Shown in pieces: positions 12,915-25,703 of a stretch of DNA of 64,000 bases. The stretch comes from Quercus robur (Eukaryota > Streptophyta > Magnoliopsida > Fagales > Fagaceae). How positions within the stretch are numbered: the stretch's first letter is position 1; each line of letters starts with the position of its first letter. The position numbers and the translations under genes were made by a program. The notes below the pieces were generated by a model that was not told where the DNA came from, did not search any database, and worked only from the letters and a program-made list of their open reading frames with translations. The stretch lies in assembly GCF_932294415.1 (NCBI RefSeq), contig NC_065542.1:637501-701500 (forward strand), in the 5' to 3' direction.

Positions 12915-14178
12915 CTTTTGCAATTACAGGTGAGCATGAGTTGAGGTCGGTCTAATGAGTAATGGTGGAATGACGTGTAATCGCGCGTCATTGGCGCGCA
13001 CATGCAGCATTTGCGTCGACATACCTAGTGCCTTTAATACACGTGTACTCAATGACACAAATATATATGCTTTGTCAGCTTTTTGTTTTGTTTTGTTTTT
13101 AATTAATGATTATTAACTATGTATTACATCCATGTAAAATGAAAAAAAAAAATATTGATTTTTATCTTAGTCAACTAATGAAATTATTTACTCCAAGAAA
13201 AGAAGCCTATTGACATTATTTTATCTTCTTTCGTTTATAATTTGTCGTTAGATAAAAAATATGAGAATAAAATTTTACCTACATTAAAAATTAACTAGTA
13301 TTTTGATCGAATGATATAAAACAATTATCATGTAACATATGAGAAATTCTTAAGTACACCAAGACGACTATAGGCACGGTAAACTTAATAATTTCTCGTA
13401 AATTGTCACCTTAACATTTATAGAATATTTTGGGAAAGTTGGTGTGGATCTAGACTTATTAAAAAAAAAAAACATATGCATTTAGTTCAACCTCTATCCC
13501 ATGTTTTGAATGGTCCTTACCCCGTAAAAAAAAAGTTTTAAATGGTCCTTATCATTTGAAATTATTCAATTTTAGTAGTAATAATTTTTTTTTTTGTTGA
13601 CCAAAGTAGTAATATTTTTAAGTTTGTGACAAAAAGGTTTCTATCCAACCGTTAACTCTTACTTAATGTTTTTTTATTGCCAAAAAATATAAAAGGAGCA
13701 AAAAAAATAAAAAGAAAGAATAATCAATGTCTTCCCCCACTTAACTCCGTTCTCAAAATTCAATGGATTTCATTAAAGAATCCCAATTCAAAATAATTGA
13801 AATAGTTAATGGCACAGATTTTTTTTTTATTTTTTTTTTTATATATAACTTAAAATGAAATATTTAAAAGACTAGAGACTATTTTAAAACACGTAATAAA
13901 GGTTAAAGATTAAATATGTAATTAAACCCAAAAAAATTGATAAAGCTTAAATATGCTTTTGTCCTAAAATTTTTAAGATGGTTTTGATTTTGTTCCACAC
14001 ACAATTTTTTGTTTTATTTTAATCTTTATCTCGAAGTGTGTTATAAGATTATCCTTCCTTATCATCAGCTAACTGATAGAAATTACTTATGGTGCTAGCG
14101 TGATAACGCTAGAAGAATGCTTAGCTCACATGTTACCTAATTACATTAAAAAAAAAAAGAAAAAAAAAACATGTCGAC
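11670..14178. other. AT-rich spacer with GA microsatellite
   Basis: A (GA)n microsatellite spans about 12873-12914. The rest is AT-rich with homopolymers. The frame translating as a Leu-Ser repeat opposite the GA run is an artefact of the microsatellite. I see no gene. Confidence 0.55.
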
Positions 14179-14186
14179 AACCCAAC

Positions 14187-15270
14187 TAGACATGGCAAAC
14201 GGGCAGGTCAGGTCGGGTTTGGGTCGAGTCAATCGGATTGTGGGTTGGGTCAGGTTAGGTTGACCCCATATTTTTCACATGAATTTTTTTTTATAAAGAA
14301 AACAATATCTATTTGCCATTTGGAAAGTAATACAACAAATTACTTGATATAAAATGCATTACTTTGAATTTACCACTTATATAAACTTATTAATACTTAT
14401 TCAATAGTTTTAAAATTATACAAATCCCAATATTGCTAACTAAAACAAAATAATACAAAGATATATAAATAAAATAAATACACAAGTTTTATTTCTACAC
14501 AATATCAACATCTCAAAATATAAAACAAAATTACAAATGATTTATTGGATAACTCATTTGACAAAGAATAAAAACATATAAGAAATTTACAAACTTGAAA
14601 ATTAATTTTATAATTTATTATCAATTGTATTTGGCACTCTATTTCAATTTGAGAATATACATTAAAGTTTGATTGTTTATTTATTTATACATGGTTTTCT
14701 TTTATGAATAACATATCATTGTTACACAACACATACTCTAAGAAATATCATAATTTAGTTTGAAAAGCCTTTTATTTTGGATATAAATTTTTAAAAAATA
14801 GGTCTAAGCATTCATAATTTATGCTAATTTGATATTTTGGCTTCACTATTTTCACACTTATAAATGTTTCTCACACATGTCTACAATTTTAAATCTATAT
14901 TTTTAACTCTGCTGTAACTATATTATCTTGCCATGTACTTTGCTATTTGATATTCAAAAATCTTTACTCATTATAGAATGCTCAACCATTCATGTTTCAA
15001 TTCATTTGCATGCAGTTACGTAAATGTCTCAATTGTTTCCTTAAAGCTTACAACAAACAATTAAACAAATATTGTCTTAATTTTATTATATTTTTTACCC
15101 AAAAAAAAGTTTTAAAAAATGATTCGGGTTACGGGTCGAGTTGGGTTGACCCGCAAAAAACATGGGTCAACCCGTTTTTTGCTTTAGGTCAAAAAATCAG
15201 GTTCGGGTCAGGTATTTTTCGAGTTGGGTCGGATCGAGTCAGAAAATTCTGACGTGTTTTGCCATGTCTA
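14187..15270 (+). mobile_element. Non-autonomous hAT-like element, copy 2
   Basis: Starts TAGACATGGCAA and ends with its exact inverse TTGCCATGTCTA-like (15259-15270). The flanks are 8-bp near-duplicates: AACCCAAC (14179-14186) and AACCTAAC (15271-15278). The subterminal parts are packed with GGGTCGGGTT / GGTTGACCCG motifs, and the core is AT-rich without a transposase. It is the same family as 1998-3050. Confidence 0.85.
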
Positions 15271-15278
15271 AACCTAAC

Positions 15279-15739
15279 TAATGGAAAAAATAGCACATTA
15301 GGCAAAAATTTACTCTCAAAATAATTGAATCAAATATTGTAAATAATATTACTTTATTTTCTTTTTCCTTAATTTAATTCCCCCTCACTTTCTTGGCAAT
15401 CAAACACATCACACTCACCCTATTGCAATGACCAGGTTAAAGATTTCCTCAATTACAATTAAAATTTTCCACAAAGATATGATTGCTCTTGCGTCTTTAA
15501 ACTCTGTCCAAGAATCTATTTCATCATTTTCTTAAATATTCTGTTTTCTGTGTCCTCGCCTTCTTTGAGCTGAACAATTTTTTCATCTAATTGACATTAG
15601 GTATAATACCAACTTATCAACCATTTAAACAAAAATTAGGGACATCAAATCAAGTTTGACCCTATGTGACTGTTGAAAAAACTTGCTTCCTGTTTGGTTT
15701 ATTTGATTGTTTAGAGCTTAGACTGCTTTTAAGAGAATC
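15279..15739. other. AT-rich spacer before RE-A
   Basis: Nothing recognisable is present. The last bases form the RE-A target site. Confidence 0.5.
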
Positions 15740-15744
15740 AACTT

Positions 15745-16240
15745 TGATACGCCCGACCAAAATGGTAATCGTCCACACAAGGCAAGATAGGGACGATCCT
15801 TGGCAAAATCGTCCCAAGAGAGAAGGTCGTCGCTCAAACATCCGGACACTCGTTCCTACTCTTCGCGGAGCGGTTACAAGACATTAATCAACCTTCAGAC
15901 CGTTGGGAATGACAACTCATCATTAACACCCAGCAAAGACGTTACCAGGCTAGATTAAAGCCTCCATCAAGACTCCACCAACGGCTAGAAGAAAGGACCT
16001 ACAAACACACATATAAAAGAGCTAAACCCCGAGAGGGGCAGGGTAAGAAAACACTCTAGAAAATTACTCCCATTGTTCTCCTTTGTCAATCTTACTGACT
16101 TTGGCATCGGAGACCTTTTTGCAGGCACAACGCCGGCAAACTACTTCCTTTCGTTCGTTCACGAGTTGCAGAAGATTGGTCTGGCGAGGAACAGTTTCAT
16201 CTGGACGATCATAAATCAACTGACGATCAAATCATCATCA
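15745..16240 (+). repeat. RE-A 5' LTR
   Basis: 496 bp, TG...CA ends. A TATA-like ATATAAAAGAG at 16011-16021 marks the probable U3 promoter. It is identical to the 3' LTR but for one base. Confidence 0.93.
16011..16021 (+). promoter_or_regulatory. RE-A LTR TATA box
   Basis: ATATAAAAGAG in the middle of the LTR, followed by a GC-richer leader. The same sequence occurs at the matching place in the 3' LTR (about 25469). Confidence 0.65.
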
Positions 16241-16243
16241 GTT

Positions 16244-16260
16244 TGGCGCCGTCTGTGGGA
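16244..16260 (+). other. RE-A primer binding site
   Basis: TGGCGCCGTCTGTGGGA begins three bases after the 5' LTR. Its first nine bases match the complement of the plant tRNA-Asp 3' end as I know it, and the rest fits less well. The same 17 bases follow the LTRs of RE-B and RE-C. Confidence 0.75.
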
Positions 16261-16293
16261 AACGACGATAAACGTAATTTGTCCCCAGTCCAA

Positions 16294-19200
16294 ATGGAAT
16301 CTAGTACAAACCCAGACCCTGCTGCGCTGGCCCTACAAGTCCAGTCGCTGTCAGCAACCGTGGAAGAACTCACAAGACAGAACCAAGAAATGAAACAACG
16401 ACTACTACAAGAAAGCAATCGTGCGGATAGGGGAGACGATGAAGACAGCAACAGAAGGCGGACAAGTACTCCAGAGGAAGCAAGTTCGGACCTATTGAGA
16501 GAAATGAGGAAAGAGATGGACGAGCTAAGAAACGCCATAAAAGGCAAGACGGACCAAAGTTTGGAGAGAATCGTCCGGAAGACGGATTCGCCCTTTACCA
16601 TGGCTGTCCAGGAGTGCCCTGTACCCTCCAAATTCCGTCTACCACAACTAGAACCTTTCGACGGGCTGAAAGACCCCTTGGATCACTTGAATACCTTCAG
16701 GACGACCTTAGGCCTCCAACAGCCACCTGACGAGATCTTCTGTCGCTCATTCCCTACGACCCTCAAAGGAGCAGCCAGGGAATGGTTCAACAAGTTGCCG
16801 ACATCGTCCGTCGACAATTTCGAACAGTTGAGCAACTCCTTTGTCCGTCACTTCGTGGGGGGGCAGCGACCAAAGAGAACTGCCGACCACTTACTTACCA
16901 TCAAACAAGGAGAGAAGGAACCACTGAGGTCCTACGTGACACGCTTCACCCGAGGAATGTTGGAAATAGATGAGACGGATGACAAGGTACATCTCACAAC
17001 CTTCAAAGCAGGATTGAAGTCCAGGGATTTTGTAGCATCCTTGGCAAAAAATCCCCCTAAGACGATGGCCGAGACACTGTTAAAGGCTCAGAAGTACATG
17101 AACGCGGAGGAAGCTCTGGCAGCTATTGATGGAGCAGATAAGAGCAGGGAAAAGAAGAAGGAAAAGGAGGACGATCGAAGAGGGCTAAAACGAGAACGTC
17201 ATGACAGGAGAAATGACGATCGAAGAAGGGACGATAAAAACCCTCGTCCGTCAAAGTTCACCCCGCTGGCGATGCCCGTAGATCAAATTCTAACAGAAAT
17301 AAGGGACGAACCATCCCTAAAGTGGCCAAAACCACTCCAGTCAGCACCTGGATTACGCGATAAGAGGAAATACTGCCGTTTCCATAAAGATCATGGGCAC
17401 TACACGGAGGACTGCAGGGACCTGAAAGAGCAGATTGAAGAGCTCATCCGTAATGGGAAGCTACAACAGTATGTAAAAAGAGGGGATTTCAGCAGGTACG
17501 GACAGAAGAGCCAGCCAGTGAATGCATGAAGAGACGAAGATCGCCCACAACCTCGTCCACAGAATGCGCTAGGGGAAATAAAAACCATCGCCGGGGGACC
17601 AACCGCCGGAGGGTCATTCAAGTCTCTCAGGAAGTCATACCAAAGACAGGTAAACAGCGTCCACAGTGTACCACCGTCAAAGCAAAGACGCACCAGTGAA
17701 GACTTGCATTTTTCTGAAGAGGAGGCCAGAAGTGTGAAGCAGCCCCATGATGATCCACTCGTCATTATGATCATGATCGAGGGGTTCAACACGCGAAGAG
17801 TCCTGGTCGACAGCGGAAGTTCTGCAGATATAATCTATCTTCCTGCTTTCCAACAACTAAAGCTGGACCCAAAAAGACTTCGTCCTTTTGAGTCTCCCCT
17901 AGTCAGCTTCAGCGGAGACAAAGTGTACCCCAGAGGAATCACGACGTTAACAGTTACAGCCGAGTCATATCCCTTTCAGGTAACCAACCAGCACAATTTT
18001 CTAATAGTAGACTCACCCTCGTCCTACAATGTGATCATTGGCAGACCAATGCTTAATCGTTGGAAAGCTGCTATCTCCACATACTGCCTAAAGGTGAAGT
18101 TCCCAACAGAGCATGGAATCGGGGAGATTAAGGGTGATCAAGTGCTGGCCAGGGAATGCTACCATGCCGTCCTGGCCTCAAAGGAAAACCATACGTGGAC
18201 GATTGAGGAGAAGACGCCAGAGATTATGGAGAAACTTGAAACGATAGATCTGGCTGAAGGGAACCCTCCAAGGACGACCCAAATAGGGACGAGCATGAGC
18301 CAAAAGACGAAAGACGAAATCGTCAGCTTTCTGAAGAGCAACCTCGACATTTTCGCCTGGAGTCACAGGGATATGCCAGGAATCCCAGCAAGCCTCATCC
18401 AGCACCATCTGAATGTTGATCCCGAAAAGAAACCTGTCCAGCAGAAAAGGAGAGTATTTGCTCCCGAGCGAAATAAGGCAGTAATGGACGAGGTAAATAA
18501 GTTGCTTGCAGCAAGATTTATCCGAGAAGTTCACTATCCAGAATGGTTGGCCAACGTAGTCATGGTCAAAAAGTCAAATGGGAAGTGGAGGATGTGTGTC
18601 GACTTTACAGACCTGAACCAAGCATGCCCAAAAGATAGCTTCCCGCTGCCCAGAATCGACCAGCTAGTAGACTCCACAGCAGGACACAAACTTCTCACAT
18701 TTTAGAAGCGTTTTCAGGATATAACCAGATACAGATGGCCGAAGAAGACCAAGAGAAGACCGCTTTTATCACCAGCCAGGGACTCTACTGCTATCGAGTC
18801 ATGCCTTTCGGGCTCAAAAATGCAGGGGCCACCTACCAAAGATTGGTGAATCAGATGTTCGAGAAGCAAATCGGGAGAAATGTGGAGGTTTACGTTGATG
18901 ATATGCTCGTCAAGAGCAAGGAAGAAGAAAACCATCTGGACGACCTCAGAGAGACGTTCAACACTCTCAGACGATGTAGAATGAAACTAAACCCGTCCAA
19001 ATGTGCCTTTGGGGTTTCCTCGGGAAAGTTTCTCGGGTTTGTAGTATCGCAGAGAGGGATTGAAGCAAATCCCGAGAAGGTCAGGGCCATCCTGGAAATG
19101 TCTTCACCCAGGACGGTCAAAGAAGTGCAGTCCCTGACAGGGAGAATTGCGGCCCTCAATCGGTTCGTCTCGAAGGCAACGGACAAATGCCTTCCGTTCT

Positions 19201-21422
19201 TCAAAACTTTGAAGAAAGCGTTTTCATGGACGGAGGAATGCGAAGCGGCCTTCCAAGAGCTAAAAAGTTATCTTAGCAACCCGCCCCTCCTGAGCCCGTC
19301 CAAAGAAGGTGAAGAGCTATTCCTGTACTTAGCCGTCTCAACCACAGCTGTCAGCGCGGCATTGATTAGAGAAGATGGTGGTTTACAACTTCCTGTGTAT
19401 TACGTTAGCCAGGCCTTCCAGGGCGCCGAGGCACGGTACCCGCGTATGGAGAAGATCACCTTCGCCCTGATTATGGCCTCAAGGAAACTCCGTCCGTATT
19501 TTCAAGCCAATCCCATCGTCGTGATGACGGATCAGCCCATTAAAAAGGCAATGAACAAACCAGAAGCAGCAGGAAGAATGGTGCAGTGGGCAGTCGAGCT
19601 CAGCCAGTTCGACATAAAGTATCGTCCAAGGGTGGCAATAAAAGCACAGGCACTAGCAGATTTTATAGCAGAGTTCACCGTCCCTGAAAACGTAGAGAAC
19701 ATCTGGACGGTTAATACTGATGGATCGTCCACCCAACACGGAGGCGGAGCCGGCATCGTCCTCACTTCTCCCGAAAAGAATGTTATCAAGTATGGAGTCC
19801 AACTTAAGTTCCCGGTGACCAATAATGAAGCAGAATATGAGGCACTGCTGGCAGGGTTAAGAGTGGCTCGAGCACTAGGAGCTGAGAATGTTGTGCTCAG
19901 GAGCGATTCTCAACTCGTCATTGGACAAGTAAGAGGGGAGTACGAGGCAAAGGAAACAAGGATGCAGAAATACCTCAAGCTGACAAACCAATTGATCAGT
20001 TCCTTCAAATACGCAGAGTTCGTCCGAATCCCCAGAGAACAGAACACAGAAGCTGATGAGGTGGCCCGAAGTGCCTCAACGGACAGTGGAGGTAAGAAGT
20101 CCGATTGGAGGATGGAAGAACAGAACCATCCCAGCATACTGGAACTTCAGATTTCCACCGTCCACACAGACAGTGGATGGACGAATCCGATAATCACCTT
20201 CCTTCAAGAAGGACGACTACCGGATGATCCAGAGGAAGCTAAAAAGATCAGAAAACGAGCAGCCAGATTCACGATACTTAATGACGAACTTTATAAAAGA
20301 GGCTACTCTCAGCCGTATTTAAGATGTGTTGAAAAGGAGGAAGCCAGGTACATCCTTGAAGAAGTGCATGGTGGGATCTGCGGAGATCACGCGGGGGCAA
20401 AGTCTCTCGCCAGAAACATCATGAGAGCTGGCTACTTTTGGCCAACAATGCAACAAGACGCAGCCGACTTTGTGAGGACGTGTGACAGTTGCCAGAGGTA
20501 TGGGAATGTTCAAAGGATCCCCGGAGAGAAGATGACCACAATATCATCTCCCTGGCCATTTGCGCAATAGGGGATCGACATCATGGGTCCCTTACCTCAG
20601 GCAAAGAGACAGGTGAAGTTTCTACTCGTCGCCATCGACTACTTCACAAAATGGGTGGAGGCAGAAGCTCTAGCGACAATCACCGAAGCAAAGGTAATAA
20701 ATTTTGTTTGGAAAAATATTGTTTGCAGGTTTGGTATACCAAGGACGATCATATCAGACAACGGTCGTCAGTTCGACAGCCAAAGCTTCAGGTCATTTTG
20801 CTCGAACTTAGGTATCAAAAATAAGTATTCATCGCCAGGGCATCCCTAGGCCAATGGACAGACGGAAGTAACCAATCGGACCCTGCTGAAGATCATCAAG
20901 TCCCGATTGGTGGGGGCAAAAGGAATGTGGCCTGAGGAACTGCCAGGCGCCCTATGGGCATACAGGACGACAGCACGGACACCAACTGGAGAAACACCAT
21001 TCAATCTAACATATGGCACAGAAGCAGTCATACCAGTCGAAGTTGGTCTCACAAGCTTGAGGAGGGAATTTTTTGACGAACAAACCAATGAGAACCAATT
21101 GAAGGAAAACTTAGACAGTCTGGACGAGATCAGAGATCAGGCAGCTGAGAAAATGGCGAAGTACCAGCAGAAGATAGCAGAATATTATAATCAAAGAGTG
21201 AAGCTAAGAAGATTCAACATTGGTGACCTCGTCCTTAGAAAAGTCACCCCTGCCATAAAGGACCCAGCACATGGTAAGTTGGGACCGTCCTGGGAAGGAC
21301 CCTACAGAGTCGTCCATTATTCGCGTCAGGGCAGCTATCACCTGGAGGATTCAGAAGGGAAAAGACTACCTCGTCCATGGAACGTTGAGCATCTAAAGAG
21401 GTATTACGAAAAGGAACCATAA
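16294..21422 (+). pseudogene. RE-A gag-pol polyprotein, broken in four places
   Basis: Starts at ATG 16294 ([17 protein letters not shown]). The gag capsid region includes [17 protein letters not shown]. The zinc knuckle is a C-x2-H-x4-H-x4-C form near 17373-17415. Protease VDSGSSADI lies near 17807, RT has YVDDM near 18891, a first RNase H follows, then a second RNase H with TDGSS, NNEAEYE and RSDSQL, then integrase with HGGICGDHAG and CDSCQ zinc ligands and a C-terminal region ending KRYYEKEP. Breaks: TGA at 17527-17529 between gag and protease, a one-base loss in RT near 18703, TAG at 20568-20570 replacing a conserved Trp codon, and TAG at 20847-20849 replacing a Gln codon. Flanking frames still align with RE-B, so the breaks are recent. 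No full polyprotein can be made. Confidence 0.9.
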
Positions 21423-21548
21423 ACTTCATTGTAAAACCAATTTGATACTTCTATCTTATGTAAGCAATTGTTCGAGTTATGAGTATTATCCAGCATCCTT
21501 TGAATATTATCGAGCAAGTCATTCATCACTGTTTCCAAAGATAAGCAC

Positions 21549-22005
21549 AGGCGATCGTCCCTAAAAAAACTTAATGGCGATAAAATTCCTTAAATGGATG
21601 TACATCGTCCCTAAAAAGCTTAATGACGATAAAATTCCTTAAATGGATGTACATCGTCCCTAAAAAGCTTAATGGCGATAAAATTCCTTAAATGGGTGTA
21701 CATCGTCCCTAAAAAGCTTAATGACGATAAAATTCCTTAAATGGATGTACATCGTTCCTAAAAAGCTTAATGGCGATAAAATTCCTTAAATGGATGTACA
21801 TCGTTCCTAAAAAGCTTAATGGCGATAAAATTCCTTAAATGGATGTACATCGTCCCTAAAAAGCTTAATGACGATAAAATTCCTTAAATGGATGTACACC
21901 GTCCCTAAAAGGCGTAAGGACGATAAAAATCCTTAAATGGATGTGCATCGTCCCTAAAGAGCTTAATGACCATGAAACTCCTTAAATGGACGTACATGGA
22001 TACAA
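21549..22005 (+). repeat. 49-bp tandem array after RE-A pol
   Basis: About nine copies of a 49-bp unit containing ATCGTCCCTAAAAAGCTTAA and ATTCCTTAAATGG. Copies vary between AATGACGAT and AATGGCGAT, and the last ones are more diverged. The array lies between integrase and the antisense gene, the same place as the 65-bp array of RE-B but with a different sequence. Confidence 0.9.
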
Positions 22006-22428
22006 ATCATGAACGAAATTACGTCATCTAAAGAATAATGACGGCAAAATTCTTTGGACGAATTACATCGAAGCACCACGACGACAAAAGTTCCTTAAAG
22101 AGATGGACATCGCCTCTAAGGCTAAATTCCCTCGATGTCCATGTACATCGCACAACATGGTCTCATCTGTACAGAAGAGCAAGAGGGACAAACCCTTCAA
22201 AGTGATCAACACGATTTTATCCATACAGGACGACCAGAAAGTCAGGTAATGGGAAACATTTCCAAAAATCAAATGAGCAAGCACAAACATTTATAAATTC
22301 AAATATAAAGTTAAATTGTTCAAAAAGGGGCCCCAAAAACAGGAGGGGCATCCAAACAACTACTGTTCTTCACTTGGTGCATAAAAAATAAAAAAAAAAT
22401 AAAAAAATGGAAATTTCCTTAAGGCAAA

Positions 22429-24707
22429 CTAGGCTGAAGGGGGAATTTCATCGTCCTGGGTAGCCTGAGGTGGTTCAACGCCGGTGGACGCTCCTGTTTG
22501 AGCCGCCTCGTCCTCCTCAATCTCCTTATCAACGGCTTCAAAGTCCAGATCGTCAAGGCTCACGGCAGGACCATGCTTGACGAGATACCTTCGCAACAGC
22601 TCGAACCCTTTAAAGTACCACTGGAAGAGAAGGGTGTTGTATTCTTCAGAGGATTGGAAGGCAGTGACGGCTTTGGCTACTGCAACCTTCATCTTCTGAG
22701 CAGCCGTCGCTAGAAGTTCGTCCTTCTGCTTCACGGTTTGTCTCTCAGAATCCAGCTGCTCCGTCAGCACGCGGACTTGCTCCTTAGAAGCGTTGAGAGA
22801 GTCCATAGTTGTGATCAAGTCCTTGCGCAAACCAGAAGCTTCATCCTCCAAAGCGTCTACCTTCGAGTTGGCCACGACGGCCTTCTCCTCATTTGCCAGG
22901 TACTGAGTGGTGATGTGCATGGTCTCCCCCAACACCTATGGACGAATACAAAGTTAATAAAAGTTAGCTCAATAAAAAACAACAAAGATGAAAAACGAAG
23001 AAAAAAACAAGATGTATGACGATTCACCTGCACGAGTTTGTGGACGTGGCGGCTCACCATCTCGTGTGAAGGAATGCTCGTAACTTCCCTCATCTCAGCA
23101 GGGGTAAAGAGCTCGGTAGCACGGTCCATGGCTGTCCCTGCATCTGACCAAACGCTGGCATCAGCTTTCCCTTTTCCCTTGCTAGCAGCTTTCTGCTTCT
23201 TCGAGGGACGAGCAACCTCCTCGATTGAAACTCCAGGAGATGCAACCAGACCTTCGTCCAGATCAAGGGTAGGTGTGGACGACCCTCTCTCCACTACCTC
23301 TTTCTCCTTCTCCCTATCCGTGATCCTCAGCCGCTTCTGGCCTATGCTGGAAAGGGGCTCATTCTTTTTGCCCTTGATTTTAGCATACATCTCCTTGTTG
23401 AATTTTGACGTCATTTCTACCAAGGACGAATAAAAAAAGAGGCGTAAGGACGAGTAAAAAGAATGCAAGCAAACACAAAGAAAAAGCATGAAGTGCAACT
23501 TACGTTTTCTCTCTTCACGGTCAAGAGTACTGAGAACGTAAAGTGAAGGTTCTGGCCCCAGGCAGTGACGAGCCAAGGTTCGCGGATCAATCAACTCTCC
23601 AAAATCTTCTATCGTCCTGGCGTATTCAAGAGCAACCTGCACTCGCTTGGCAAACCTGGCCTCTAGCTCCGGACGGTCTTTCACTGCAAAAGGACGACGT
23701 CAAGACACAAGCTAAAAAAAAAAAAAAAAAAAAAAAAGAGGGCCCAACAACATTGGGAGACACGCACCAATCAACGGGGTCTCCCATCGTCGCAGCAACC
23801 TAGGAACATTCCCCCACAGATCGTCGGGCAACGTCTCCCAACCGTCCCCAGATACAAAGAAGTATCTTGACTTCCAGTAGCGAAAGGACGACGGAAGGTC
23901 AGCTACCAGACGGGCCTTCCTAGACCAAGGGACGAACTCGTAGTACCCAAACTCCCTGGACTCTTTCAGACGATACAAGTAGACAAACTCATTAACTGAG
24001 ATCATATCCCCGTCAGCAATGGTCGTCCAGATCACCATGCAGCTAATCACTATTCTCCAAGAGTTAGGCATAATTTGCCCCGGTGCAAGGTTAAAATGGT
24101 AAAGAAGCTCCATTATGAATGGATGGACGGGGAATCGGAGGCCACACGAAAAAGCTGCCTCGTAAAAGCAAACTTCTCCGTGGGCAAAGGCACAAGCTTT
24201 TTCGCCCTTCTTGGGTAGACGAGCCTTAGTTCCCTCTGGAAATTGAAATATGTCCTTAAACTTACTAAAAACCTCAACTTTTAAGGAGCAATTTTCCTTC
24301 AGGGCATGAAATCGACGGGCCGTCGCCGGAACAGGGGAATGGGAGGACGAAGGAGCACGGGAAGGAGTGGTGGTTATAGCGACGATCCCGGTCTCTTCCT
24401 CAACCACATTTGAGGACGAACCCCTCTCTAGATCACCTAACCCTTCTTCTAAACCCATATTTTCCCCTCTTAGTTGCCCTCTAATAGACCGAAACCAAGC
24501 CTGAGACTCCAACAGAAGGGGGTATAAAACACCCAACGCCGAACCTAACCCAGAACCCCTATTAACAAATTCCTCCACCACAGGGTACGAACCGGCGAGG
24601 GAAGGCGCACCCAATAGGTCACCAGAAAGCTCTACCAAGGAACCTAGGCGGGCAAGGAGAAAGGCTACGGAAGGGAAGCTACGCCTAACTTCGAAGGTGT
24701 CCACCAT
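22429..24707 (-). CDS. RE-A antisense gene: PF04195-like 'putative gypsy-type transposon' protein with coiled coil
   Basis: Exons by splice signals and comparison with RE-B: 24707-23768, 23683-23504, 23416-23028, 22935-22429. They join in frame to 671 residues with no stop, and all introns are GT-AG. It starts MVDTFEVRRSFPS. The core domain in exon 1 has CFYEAAFSCGLRFPVHPF, APGQIMPNSWRIVI and YLYRLKESREFGYYE, which I recognise as the plant 'transposase (putative) gypsy type' family. Exon 2 is exactly 180 nt. Exon 3 carries a basic nuclear-signal-like stretch RPSKKQKAASKGKGK. Exon 4 is a coiled coil followed by YNTLLFQWYFKGFELLRRYL and an acidic tail. Extra antisense ORFs in this place are known in some Tat elements. 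The function is unknown. It is intact although the sense gag-pol is broken. Confidence 0.8.
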
Positions 24708-25186
24708 TAAAGGAGAGAAAAAGAAAAAAAACTAACCCCACCACTCAGTGAGAGGAGAAACCAGTACAGAAAAGGAAAAAGAATTCAAGCGACACAAATG
24801 CAAGGGAAAACTGAAAAGGAAAGAAAAGCGTAAAATGGGGTGGGCGTACCTGGAAGTTAGGAAGAAAACTGAGGAGTTGAGGAGCAAAATACGCGTAGGA
24901 GAGAACAACTGCACAGACAATGGAGAAATGGAAAAAGGAAAAACCAAAAGAGATCAAACGTTTCTGCCTTGGAAAGTGCGGGAAAACTGAAAAGACACTC
25001 ACCGGAAACGAGGCACTCCTACCAGTAGAAACCAAACACGTGGCGCTAAGAGGATTCATAGCCGCCACTACGCAATCAATGCGGAGCAGAATTCCAAGCG
25101 CCATTACTGAAAAATAAATGAATAAAAAATGAATGGTCATAACAAACTCTTCATATTCCTATAATCGTCCAAATAATGGACGACCA

Positions 25187-25202
25187 TGGAATAGGGGGCA
25201 GC
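25187..25202 (+). other. RE-A polypurine tract
   Basis: GGAATAGGGGGCAGC lies directly before the 3' LTR, as expected for plus-strand priming. Confidence 0.7.
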
Positions 25203-25698
25203 TGATACGCCCGACCAAAATGGTAATCGTCCACACAAGGCAAGATAGGGACGATCCTTGGCAAAATCGTCCCAAGAGAGAAGGTCGTCGCTCAAACATC
25301 CGGACACTCGTTCCTACTCTTCGCGGAGCGGTTACAAGACATTAATCAACCTTCAGACCGTTGGGAATGACAGCTCATCATTAACACCCAGCAAAGACGT
25401 TACCAGGCTAGATTAAAGCCTCCATCAAGACTCCACCAACGGCTAGAAGAAAGGACCTACAAACACACATATAAAAGAGCTAAACCCCGAGAGGGGCAGG
25501 GTAAGAAAACACTCTAGAAAATTACTCCCATTGTTCTCCTTTGTCAATCTTACTGACTTTGGCATCGGAGACCTTTTTGCAGGCACAACGCCGGCAAACT
25601 ACTTCCTTTCGTTCGTTCACGAGTTGCAGAAGATTGGTCTGGCGAGGAACAGTTTCATCTGGACGATCATAAATCAACTGACGATCAAATCATCATCA
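25203..25698 (+). repeat. RE-A 3' LTR
   Basis: 496 bp, one difference from the 5' LTR (G at 25373). Followed by the target duplication AACTT. Confidence 0.93.
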
Positions 25699-25703
25699 AA
25701 CTT

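Larger units (their letters stand above)
15745..25698 (+). mobile_element. RE-A: full-length Ty3/gypsy retrotransposon, Tat lineage (9954 bp)
   Basis: Two 496-bp LTRs (15745-16240 and 25203-25698) start TGATACG and end ATCATCA, and are flanked by 5-bp target duplications AACTT (15740-15744 and 25699-25703). Order inside: primer site, gag, protease, RT, RNase H, second RNase H, integrase, 49-bp tandem repeats, antisense four-exon gene, polypurine tract. The second RNase H and the antisense gene place it in the Tat lineage (established knowledge of that group). The LTRs differ at one place I can find (A at 15915, G at 25373), so insertion or LTR copying was recent, yet gag-pol carries four breaks. 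Confidence 0.93.

Noticed and set aside
12773..13003. Leu-Ser-rich small protein on the minus strand
   Set aside because: Created by the GA microsatellite.
16243..16293. Extension of gag upstream from a TTG at 16243
   Set aside because: It runs through the primer binding site. The ATG at 16294 matches the RE-B gag start.
19532..20137. Minus-strand open frames opposite pol in RE-A (also 46403-47019 in RE-B)
   Set aside because: Shadows of the conserved sense coding sequence. No domain of their own.
21549..22005. CRISPR-like array
   Set aside because: Direct head-to-tail repeats without spacers, inside a plant retroelement. The same holds for the 65-bp and 81-bp arrays.
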